From Microstegium vimineum (taxonomy: Eukaryota > Streptophyta > Magnoliopsida > Poales > Poaceae): DNA of 64,000 bases. Shown here piece after piece: positions 54,591 through 64,000 of the stretch. The DNA lies in NCBI GenBank assembly GCA_022036555.1, contig CM039141.1, positions 13,925,498 to 13,989,497 of the forward strand, written 5' to 3'. Each line of letters opens with the position of its first letter. Within the stretch, counting starts at the first letter, position 1. The position numbers and the translations under genes are program-made. Below the pieces are notes generated by a model. It worked only from the letters and a program-made list of their open reading frames with translations. It did no database searches and had not been told where the DNA came from.

Positions 54591-56930
54591 TGCCGAAACT
54601 GAAACTGAAAGTTGCAATTGTAAGCTCTTGATCCGGTAGACTACGAATGCGAATGTCTCCGAGCCGAATGACGTTTCTGATATCGGCTTGGGCATGAACA
54701 AGCAAGGTATGTTTCGTGTTGCTGTAAGGCTGCGCAGCCTGGGAGAATATGTGTTGCTGTTAATACGTTTCATCATACTATTTGTCTATTTCTTCCTTTT
54801 CTCCTTTACATTATGAAACATATTTAATGTCGGTATTGGGACTAAAGTAATGCTGAGGAACTAGACATACCTTCCCTGGAACAATTTTTTAATCTGGTTA
54901 TTATTGGAAATTGTAACTCTGGTTGTGAGTTATGATTTTCTATGAAGTATTTATTTACAACAGCAAAAGTAAGTAATAATTTTTGTAGTTCCTGAACTCC
55001 ATGTTAACTGATCCTTTGCAGAAAACTAAACTAATAATTTGTTAGTTATGAACTCCATGCTAACTGCACATTTGCTATTATGAGATGTTTATTTACAAGC
55101 AACAAAAGCAATTAATAATTTGTATAGTTCCTAAACTCCATGGTAACTACTAATTACACCTCTTCACCATGCTGGACTTCTTCAAGATGATCTAAATCCT
55201 CGCCAAATTCCACATTCCTACGCTAACTCCAATAGGACCATGTGCATTGATGGAAGGAGTATGACGACGTGCAAGTGTATGTATGCTAGAAAAATGATGG
55301 GAAAAATATGTGGCTGGTGGTTGGTACAAGGCTCTGGTCAAAGCCGTGCTCTTTAACTGATTTGGTATGTCAGAGGAGCTGTTGTTGATGGAATGGTGGT
55401 GCTTGCAAGTTTACAGAGAAGGCGGAGGTTGGAATGCAGGAGGTATGTCGAAGTGAACCAATTTTTCATGGTAAGTGTTGCGTGCTTGATTATTTACTTA
55501 ATTTCATTGCCAACTGATGGCTGAATTTTATGTGGATGAAATCAGATTTGACACCCACCATATCAGAGTAGCACTTTCTTTTTCTTTTTTTAAGGGAACA
55601 AAAGGGATTGCTCCAAACTAGAAATTTCTTAAAACAAAGACGAATAGTACTTTTTTGAGTGACCCGGCTCAGCATAAGTACTTCTGAGAACAATGAAGTA
55701 TGTCTGTCCTACAAGTAGAATGATATGCTTATCTATCATAAGATGTTGAATCAGGGTACCATAAAACCATGACAATGAAAGTGCAATGTGTCTAGAAGTA
55801 ATTAGCACGTTTTGAGATTGCAAATTTGCTTTAAACTGTCTCTGATATCATCATGTTTACTATCAGCTTGCCCTTAATTTCTTGCTTATATATTTGTTGC
55901 AACCTTCTTCTGCAGTGACAATGAACACAAAATTATTTGTCAGATAGCTGTTGTACACCAGAAATGTATCTCCAATGCATGTTGAAACTGATATTATGCT
56001 ACTCTAAGAATGCTCATGTATTCTTCAGTTGCATCACAGACTGGAGTGATTTACTAGATGCCTGTTAGCACCCTTTATTACCATTACTCAAGCATGTTGA
56101 GTTTCATGAACGAAAATGTTGATTGAGAAGTGCTTGGTAACGACATTGCATCGTGGCTGTTGTTGCCGCTACCATTGGCTAGCTAATGCTTGTGAGCTTT
56201 ACAGAACCATGAAGAGAGCGGGGAGCAAAATGAGGAAATGTATAATTGGTATATGATAGCTCTTCCTATTTTGGGTATAACTGAGATTAGTTTTTTTTGG
56301 GGTTTGGGTTGGGTTGTGGAGTTTGATTTTTTTTGGTCTAGCTGATATTGCTGTTGTCTAGGCTTAATAACCTTCTTTCTATATGGCTTCATAACCTTCT
56401 ACCTATATGCCATCGAGACAGTCCTCACTGGTTTTTTATATAATGATATGAACAATGTGAGTTTTGTTTTTATAGGCTTCACATAATGATAAGAACAATG
56501 TGAGTTTTGTTTTTATAGGCTTCATGATACCATACCTGATGTCAGTTTTTTATTCAGGGTGTCAAGTGTATAATGAACCATAAAACTTCTCATCGGCTCA
56601 GATCATCAGAACCTCGGTGGTCATAAATGTTTTTAAGAGCTTTGCTAGCCAGGAGCCACCATTTGCATCAAGAGAGAGTTGCGAGGAGCTGAGAACAAAT
56701 GCAACTTCTCTGGTTCCATAAAAATCTCATACCAACCTGTTCAACTTTGTTGATTTCACGTTAGACTTCCTCTCTAGAGCCCATGGTTACCATTTCAAAA
56801 TATGTGCTTCCATACAGCACTAAAATTTCTGAGATCAGCTTGTACTGTCATGAGGAAAAGAGCTCTCAAGACATTATAGCCTTTGCCCCTATTATCCATT
56901 TTCGCTCTTTTTAATTTTCAAAAAATAAAA
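54591..56930. other. AT-rich intergenic, nothing recognised
   Basis: Short ORFs only. A 45 bp tandem duplication at about 56435-56525 (gaacaatgtgagttttgttt) is the only clear structure. Confidence 0.45.
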
Positions 56931-57170
56931 ACAATATTCAAATCAGATCAGTTACAAATGAGGACTCGGAAAAGGGAAAAGGGAAAACATGAAATTAATA
57001 AAGAAAGAAAGAAAGAAAGGAGAAAAACTCACATACAACAATGGAAAAAGAAACAAAGAAAAAAGGAAAATGAAAAAAATAAAGAAAAAATAAATACCAC
57101 ATAAACGAACAAAAAAGAAATTAATCAAATCAAAAGAAAAAATACACGGAAAGAAAGAACGGAATAAGAA
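56930..57170. repeat. Purine-rich A/G tract
   Basis: A long run of aaagaaagaaagg-type sequence with few pyrimidines. The 73-residue Lys/Glu-rich ORF here is a by-product. Confidence 0.8.
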
Positions 57171-57194
57171 CGTTATACGTACCTGTACAGCGGT

Positions 57195-57307
57195 ACTCGG
57201 AATCGTTGTACGTCCGTTATTCGGAAAGGGTCGGTAAATCGTCCTACGTCCGTGGTTCGGAAAGCGTCGGTAAATCGTCCTACGTCCGTGGTTCGGAAAG
57301 CGTCGGG
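57195..57307. repeat. 36 bp tandem repeat, about three copies
   Basis: The unit gtcggtaaatcgtcctacgt then ccgtggttcggaaagc occurs twice exactly, and once upstream with changes. The ORF at 57252 comes from this array. Confidence 0.85.
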
Positions 57308-57370
57308 AAAGCCATTACTCGCTTCATGGGTCGTCCAACGTGGGCCAGAGAAAAATTGGGCTGTGACTGA

Positions 57371-57613
57371 GGCTTTGTTTAAATCTAAAAAAAATTGGAG
57401 TTTTGATACCGTAACACATTCGTTTATATGTGGTAATTATTGTTCAATCATGGAGTAACTAGATTCAAAAGATTTGTCTCATAAATTACAGATGAACTGT
57501 GTAATTATTTATAGTTTTTATCTATATTTAATACTACATGCAAGCGTTCAAAGATTCAATAAATGTTCAATGTGACAGGAAATTTGGAATTTTGAAGGAA
57601 CTAAACAGGGCCT
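57371..57613. mobile_element. MITE, relative of 26597-26892
   Basis: The ends read gaggctttgtttaaatct and gaactaaacagggcct. Internal strings (tagattcaaaagatttgtct, aattacagatgaactgtgta) are standard in this grass MITE group. Confidence 0.7.
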
Positions 57614-57639
57614 GAGAAGAGCGCACATGGGGTCGGCGC

Positions 57640-57729
57640 CCATGATTTCCCGGCATCAGGCGGAGTAGGGGCGGAAGCGGCCACTGTAGGGGGTTTTGAA
57701 CCGGCACTGATTGCCTTTTCTGTAGCAGT
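57640..57729. mobile_element. CACTA-like terminus abutting the DUF3615-like gene
   Basis: The complement of 57700-57729 begins cactgctacagaaaaggcaa and continues with ccggttcaaaaccccctaca, the usual terminal and subterminal motifs of grass CACTA (En/Spm) elements. Only this end is seen; the other end was not found. It sits directly at the break in the gene family sequence at 57730. Confidence 0.55.
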
Positions 57730-60707
57730 GAAGGCGAAGGGGAAGAAGGCCAGTAGCGAGAATGAAGATGCCAACCGCATTGCAGCGCGATCGCTTGAGG
57801 GCCTCGTCACCTTCCTCACCACCTACTTCCGCTACCTTCCCACCTCGGAAGCCCTGCGCTACCTGCGCCGGGCCAGGGCTGATCTCCTCGTAGCCGTGCG
57901 CCTCATCGAGGAGGATCGTGACTCGGAAGCCTTCACCATTGGTCACCCTACCACCAGAGTTGCTCTGACTTGTGCTGCCCTCTCTGCAATGCCTTGTCAC
58001 GTCACCGGATCAGATGATCCCAAGGTCACCAGACTTGTGAATAGATCTCTCATGCTGGCTTCCCGTCTGGACAAGGTCTCTCCCCTCCTGTCGAAACAAG
58101 GCCGCCTCTGCAGTTCCACTCTAAATCATCTTTCTGAATTATCGTTGGAAGGCAGCCATGGGATGGAAGACTCGATGGGGTCATGCGTCATGCCATCTCA
58201 AGGTTTCCCTCCGGCATAAAGAAGGCGCCGTACCCGATTGAACATGAACTAGATCTGATGAAGGTGCTTCAAGATAGAATCCATGGGTTCTATCTCAAGG
58301 CAATTTCCTGCATCCCAGCTTCTTGCTTGCGTTCGCGGCACCATCGGGGCCTCCTAAAGGCTGGCCACTGCTATGGTCAGTTTGATCCTGTCACCAACAT
58401 CATTCTCAACACCATCTGGTATGACAACGTATTCCCCCCACACCAAGAGTTTGAGGTGGACATGATCTACGATGAGGCCCTCGCCCGCACTGAGTGCCGC
58501 TCCCTCTATGGCCTCATCGCCTTTGTAACAAAACTAGTCCCTGCGCTCTCAACATATGATGCTACACGGTACCTTCTTTTGGACAATGTGGCAATTGACA
58601 GAGTCATCTTGAGGGCAGAGGAAGGTGGCTACCAAATATCTAACAATCCACATTATGCTTACAAGGCCGCTGCTCGTGCTGCAAATCACCCCAACCCTAC
58701 AGCACTAGCAACCTTTGCATTGGGGTCCATGGAACATGGGTCAAAATTGAAGTCATTACTTGAGAATAATCGTACCCTCTCCCCTGATGATGTCAAGACC
58801 ATCTCAACATATTTGTCACAGTATCCATGTAGCAAGCCAGGGTTGATTCCAAAACTGACCAAGCGTGCCTCCCAGATTGTCTGTGCCAAAAGGGAGGATT
58901 TTGAGGCTCACCAGAGCTCGATTTGCAGCTGCGCTCAAGCTGCGTTAAGGAAACATGCACAGGATACGGCAAGTTCATCATATGTTTTTTGTTTCTCTGC
59001 TGTTCTTGCATTCTTTGAACCCTGTCTAGTAGATGACCTTTCTGATCTGATACTTCTTGAACCAATTGCAGGGAGAGGAGTATGAGCTTTTTACAATCTG
59101 TGGGGTGAATGCTGAAATACCCTTGAATGACAACTTTGGTTACTATGACAACTACGATAGATACCCATATTCCCATATCAACATCTGGGCAAGGCTGAAA
59201 GGGTCACAACTTGCTGATGTAGCTCCCACACTTCTTTTCATCCAGTGTAGAAATGACTCTGAAGACATGAAGGACTCTCAATTTCTGTGCTTGCCTGTGT
59301 CGGAGTCATCAAAAGATGCCGGTATGCTCTCTATAAGCTGTCTCCATATTAGCTTGCATGATTTTTCTTAGTAGTGGTAGGATTATCCCTTTGGCATAAA
59401 TATCAAGATCTGTGTGTCATGCATTGCCTGTGGAACCCTTAAGAGTATGTTCATTGCTGCGGAATAATACCATAAAAATGCCACTGATAGGAAAGTCTTA
59501 ATAAACTAGTTATTTTCTTTCATCTTTTCCTATAGATATCAGTAGGTAATCTAACCTATGCATCTGCTGTACTTTCTCGCATTCAAGTACTGTGCACTTG
59601 CTGTGAACAACATATTGTTGCTGGATCCTGTTTAATGAATACCTTTGTGGAATTGCCCCAGCCCATGCTATCATATTATAGTATTTGGCTGCCAAAGCAT
59701 ACACTGATGTTGGTAGACACCTGATTTGGTTGGTTTTGGGTTAAATAGAGAGAAAAGTTAAATGAGTACTCCCCATTTTCAATGAACATGCAACCTGTAA
59801 TTATGCTATCCTGCAACTGTAATGGGCATAAGATATGTCACCACAACCTACTGTTGCTTCAAAGACTTGATGGTTGTTTAACAAAATGTTATAATTCGTC
59901 AGCAGTGCTCCCCTTCAATCCTTGCTGATTCTTTATGTTTCCTCTAAACCTGGTCACTGCCAGAACTGCTCTTGCCATCTTGTTGCAGCTTATGTAATTT
60001 CTTCATAAGATCCTTAGGAGGTTTGTTGGCAGTTTGTACGCTGCACTGACGGCAAAGATGCAAAAACATTCGGATGTGTGTCGGACTAACATTAATCGAT
60101 GCACCTTTAGCATATTAACACTGGACACTACACCTCCTGATCTGAGGGGCAACCTGTGGCCTTGAGCCTCTAATGAATAGAAATGTATCAGGATTGCAGT
60201 ATTATGAGCTGTTAGTGTTTGTTGTGCATGCACGCCCTCATTTGTGGGCTTCTTCTTGGTTCCTCAGCAAAGCTCACAGGTTTGCAGTGATGTTATCATT
60301 GTTTTGATGCCTATGTCAAGTTAATGATGTTTTCTTTGTCCTGTTTTTCTTTGAGAATAGGTCGCTGCTTCCATTGCGAGCATAGTGGGACCAAAGTTGT
60401 GCATCCATGGTCGCATACATACCTTGGGAAAAGCTTCGACTTTGAGGAAATGGCTCGGGGAAAACATTCCATGACAAATGAGGACCTAGTTGGAGATGGG
60501 GAGCTAAGGACTATTTTTCTGGATACATCCCAGGACGATTGCATCTATTTTAATCCTTTATGGGATGCTGATTTTTCTGCGTGGCTCAATAAGGAAGCTA
60601 AGAGGGAATTGGAGGGGGAGGATGGGGCTTCATCTCGGGCTCAGATGCGCAAGGTAAAAGAAGTTGCGCGAGCAATGGCTGCTTTCATAGATCTCAAGGA
60701 AACATAA
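57730..60707 (+). pseudogene. DUF3615-like gene, 3' part, 5'-truncated and frameshifted
   Basis: The frame opens without an ATG at 57730 and matches the internal KAKGKKASS point of the 5' fragment at 32913-33302. It continues ARSLEGLVTFLTTYFRYLP, RRARADLLVAVRLIEED, then shifts frame near 58145-58180. It resumes with MRHAISRFPSG, IHGFYLKAISCIPAS and GHCYGQFDPVTNIILNT. Exons: 57730-58968, 59072-59321 and 60361-60707. The first intron uses a GC donor (gcaagt). The second exon has HINIWARLKGS and the last has CFHCEHSGTKVVHP, the histidine and Cys pairs typical of grass DUF3615-type proteins of unknown function. Without a start codon and with a shift it is probably broken, yet the 3' half is well preserved. 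Confidence 0.68.
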
Positions 60708-60863
60708 GCGGATTCTTCCATGGGATGATATTTATCTCGTCCTCACTATCTATGTATAAGAGGATTCTTCCGTGGGATGATATTTATCTCGTCCTCACTA
60801 TCTATGTATAAGAGGATTCTTCCATGGGATGATATTTATCTCGTCCTCACTATCTATGTATTT
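60708..60863 (+). repeat. 52 bp tandem repeat in the 3' UTR
   Basis: Three copies of a 52 bp unit (gattcttccatgggatgata then tttatctcgtcctcactatc) follow the stop codon immediately. Copies differ at one or two bases. Confidence 0.95.
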
Positions 60864-60998
60864 GTTAGTCATCAAGGCTCTGTAGAGCGAAAACCATTAC
60901 GCAGCCCGTTCTTGGTTTGTAATATTTTAAGGACAATTTCTTTGTGTTAGCTGCCATGCAAACATGTATTGGGTCAAGTTATCCATATGGTTGTATTA

Positions 60999-61371
60999 GA
61001 GCAACTCCAACAGTTTGACAATTTTGGTTTAGCAAAACATGAAATTTGTCAACTCTGAAATAGATGTCAAAGCAAAAAATATGTAATCTCCAACAGTTCC
61101 CTATAATGACTTGACAAAAACGGAAATTATGGATCAGTGGATCTGCTGCCTAGTGTTCCGCCGTGAAAAAAAAGGAAGGAAAAAAAAAGGTCGATGCCCA
61201 CGGTTCTGCCATGAAAAAAAAGAAGGAAAAAAATTGTCTCCTCCTTTTCAAGGTCGTCAAATTGCCAAGTGCTGGCAAAAATGTCAAGCCCAAATGTCAA
61301 ATTGTTGGCCACCAGTTTTTTTGGCAAAATTAGATTTGTCAAGTCTAAATGACAAACCGTTGGAGTTGCTC
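60999..61371. mobile_element. Tourist-like MITE, family member 2
   Basis: The ends are gagcaactccaacagtttga and acaaaccgttggagttgctc, with TTA duplicated at 60996-60998 and 61372-61374. It is the relative of 2278-2815, in the opposite relative orientation. Confidence 0.85.
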
Positions 61372-61379
61372 TTATTTGA

Positions 61380-62672
61380 TAGGTTGAGGAAATGCTAAGG
61401 AGCTTTACAAATGAATAAATCTATTTTTCACCGAAACTATAATCGAATTCCAAATTTTCCACCTTTAGCTGGTTTTACATCCCCGTCTTCAAATAAATAG
61501 CTGGTTTAGATGGTGACACGGTCACCAAGACACTACTTTGACCATGAATGAATTAATAATTTCAAATATACTTAGCAAATGGATAATACTTGACCGGTAA
61601 TAAGGGATGAACCGCCCCTACAGTATTTCTGTTAACAAGTACTGTATGACCCTGGTTAAGAGAACCCTCGAACCAGCTCATGTAAAGGGCCGAGGCCGAG
61701 CACCGGCAAATCATCTACAGGCCACCCGTGAGCACAGTGATGTTTTCCTGGTGCCCGTCCCAATTTCATCTATCATTTGTATTTGTTTGACCGTTCGTTT
61801 TATTTTAAAAAATTATATAAATATTATTTATTTTATTATGACTTATTTTTAAGGTGATATAAATTTAAATTTATTGTAAATATAGTAATAAGATAATATA
61901 AGTTATAGTAAATATAGTATACATTTCTATTGAATCATACGGAGTATACATTTCTATTGTAAAGGGAGACAACGTTGCTGGTGATGAAGATGTAGACGGT
62001 GACACTGCTCGTGGAGACGAATAGAGGTTGTTGAAGGACAATGGAGGAAGAGCCCAAAGCACTTGATAACGTAGACGAAGTGCCGTTTGACTTGGACAGA
62101 AGACGACTCATGGTGACGAACACCATTGGTCACAGGCAACGATGCACGGCAAAGGTCGAACCCGGCAGGAGGCAACAACAAAGGAGATGGCGGCACGGTC
62201 GCGCAGGAGGCGTTGCATCAAGGGAGATGCCAACCATCAAATGAGCAGCGAGCGACGACGTGGCGAGGGAGACGAAAGCAAGTGTACGAAGAGAATCATA
62301 AGGGAATGAATTCAAGGACTAGGCCAGTTCCATATATACTTCCATCGTACGGCGGTTGCATTTTATCACTCCAGATTTGGATGCTGGAATTACGCAGCAG
62401 CCAGCAGCCAGCAGCCAGCAGCGGCACCCACCAGTTCGGCGATCCCTGCCCTGCCTGATGACTGATGAGTGATGAATGGTGAGCTACTTGCTCCTGGGCT
62501 CCTAGCTGCAGCTTCAATCGGGTCTGCCGTCTGCCAACACACACGTGTCAAGCCCACACCTGAAGAAGAGGAAGGCAGAGCTCGTAGTTGCTGTCCTGGA
62601 GTACTACTGTATAACATGATCAAATTATAGTGGTCTCCTCTGCAGGTAAACCGAAACTGATTGTCAGCATTA
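61380..62672. other. Intergenic, nothing recognised
   Basis: Short ORFs on both strands with no family resemblance. A cagccagcagccagcagcca microrepeat occurs at 62397-62421. Confidence 0.45.
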
Positions 62673-63015
62673 TTAGTAACTCGGCCAACAACGCAACTCA
62701 TCAAACCGCCAGTTCAAGCGATCAGTTCTTCCACTGGATGGCCACTGGGATCCTAACTCGATGGCCACTGGGATCCTAACTCGATGGCGGTTATTCTCCC
62801 GTGCAAGTTGTCCGAAGTCCCACCCGATGTTCCCGCTGCCACCGGCTTCATTTCTGAACTCCACCGCGTCGTTCTTCGTTTCCAGGTGCTCCTTGAATTC
62901 CAACAGCAACGCCGTGACGGTCACCTTCACGTGCTCTGGACCTCTGGTGCCACGATGCTGACGCTGTACGACTTGGCCTCCTTAGACACCTTGGTCACTG
63001 TGCACGTCAGTACAC
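62673..63015 (-). pseudogene. Subtilisin-like protease relic, C-terminal Fn3-like part
   Basis: On minus, the order CTVTKVSKEAKSYSVSIVAP, then a frame change, KVTVTALLLEFKEH, then GWDFGQLARENNRHRVRIPV resembles the C-terminal fibronectin-III-like domain of plant subtilases. There the pattern is TVTNVG, YxVxVxxP, VxVxPxxLxF, FGxLxWxDxxHxVRSPI. A stop and frameshift near 62935 and a 23 bp tandem duplication at 62737-62782 interrupt it. The catalytic domain is absent. It is a fragment, not a functional gene. Confidence 0.55.
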
Positions 63016-63259
63016 GGCTGTGGGCGTGTTTGGAAGCAGACCGGAAGGGTGGTTCGAGCTCTCTAGGTGCAACATCTCGTGTTTGTTTCTCTGGGTCAGC
63101 ATCGCAGTCCGCGTTGCACGGGATCTAAAGCAGCTTGGGACAGGCTCCCCAGTGAAACTTCTCTCCATCGTTTTTCCAGAGCCAGGCTCGTGTGGGCTCG
63201 CGTGGGGACTCATCTTCCTCACATCATCAGACCCAGATGTCATTTGAGCCGGCAAACAA

Positions 63260-64000
63260 ACACAGCTTTTATTGGGCCTGTCTTGCCACCAAACAAGGGA
63301 GGTTGCACCGGGTTAGCCTGGTTGTGACTGACTTAGGCCTGGCCGCCGGGTCTGGCTGCCTTCGTGCAATGCTCCAAACACGTCGTGTGTTTGGTCTGTT
63401 CAGGGCACCACTAATTAGGACTAACCTCACTAGTGATTTTTTATAAATAAAGTGATCCACGTAAACTATTAAATGTTGAGACTAGTATTTACATAATGCA
63501 AACTATTATCACTTGTGGTTTCTAAAGTGACTTTTTACTTATATTATGTCACATCTTTATTTTCTCTCCCTCCTCTTTTTTAGCATGAATCATCTTCTCT
63601 GAGCATACATGGCTTCTACAAGCTACTATGACAATTCTAGAGCACCTATTTTTTTTATCGATGCTACATGACACTTAGGGCTACAAGCAAAAAGTATGCA
63701 TTAGAAAAACTCTCATAAGCACTACATCGGCGTAGCTTTTCAGTGAATCAATATTGTTTTTCTCTCACAACAAATCAGTATAAGCATTTAACATAACCCA
63801 AATTCTAGCAAAAACGAGCAGTGTAGGCCTTGAGGATCCCAATCACACAAAGAAAAAAATCAAGTGGCTAACCTATTGAATTAAAGGAAGAAAATTGTGG
63901 GACGATAAACTCTAGGCACGCCAAAATCGCACGAAAGCAGAGCTATTTCTCAGATTATTCTGAACGGCACAATGAAAGTTACAACAAAGGAACTCAAGTG
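63260..64000. other. AT-rich intergenic to window end
   Basis: No ORF with family resemblance, RNA gene or clear element ends seen. Confidence 0.5.

Noticed and set aside
33242..57770. A single DUF3615-like gene with a 24 kb intron
   Set aside because: The 41 bp overlap at the two borders and intervening genes on both strands fit rearrangement better than splicing.

Overview
This is a nuclear window from a grass, most likely a panicoid (maize, sorghum, sugarcane or millet relative). The reasons are multi-exon plant genes with short GT-AG introns, GC-rich first exons, dense Stowaway and Tourist MITEs, grass-type solo LTRs, and SUMO-like genes resembling the maize DiSUMO-like (DSUL) type. There is no sign of bacterial or organellar origin. 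Gene models were spliced by eye from reading frame, GT/AG sites and family knowledge. No alignment or transcript data were used.

Layout. 1-9.9 kb: a short-chain dehydrogenase gene (3978-6973, +, nine exons) lies between two direct copies of a 0.3-0.4 kb repeat and many MITEs. 10.6-14.9 kb: an eight-exon gene (-) for a SURP plus G-patch RNA-processing protein. 16.5-25.7 kb: three SUMO-like loci (-). One is a two-domain DiSUMO-like locus, one keeps a first-domain copy and one a second-domain copy. Two of them carry single-base frameshifts. A hAT-type element (16790-17331) and a solo LTR (19284-20596) lie in the same stretch. 26.9-30.9 kb: a seven-exon TOC75 paralogue (-), the chloroplast outer-envelope import channel, with an in-frame stop at an exon junction and a GC splice donor. 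32.9-33.3 kb: the 5' part of a DUF3615-like gene. 33.9-35.7 kb: a Copia-like solo LTR. 37.3-41.2 kb: a multi-exon gene (+) with papain-like traits and two homopolymer frameshifts; an inverted repeat sits in one intron. 41.7-43.0 kb: a Pack-MULE with about 200 bp TIRs and a 9 bp target duplication, carrying a decayed gag-like segment. 47.7-52.6 kb: a non-autonomous LTR retrotransposon (gag on -) with a second LTR nested in it. 57.7-60.7 kb: the 3' part of a DUF3615-like gene (+), preceded by a CACTA-like terminus. 62.7-63.0 kb: a subtilase relic (-).

The SDR and SURP/G-patch genes look intact. The SUMO-like cluster, the TOC75 copy, the papain-like gene and both DUF3615 pieces carry lesions, so this is a region of gene duplication and decay shaped by transposons. 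Several lesions are one-base losses in homopolymers, so assembly error must be excluded before calling pseudogenes. The loci do not form one pathway. The most notable biology is the local expansion and domain-splitting of DiSUMO-like genes.
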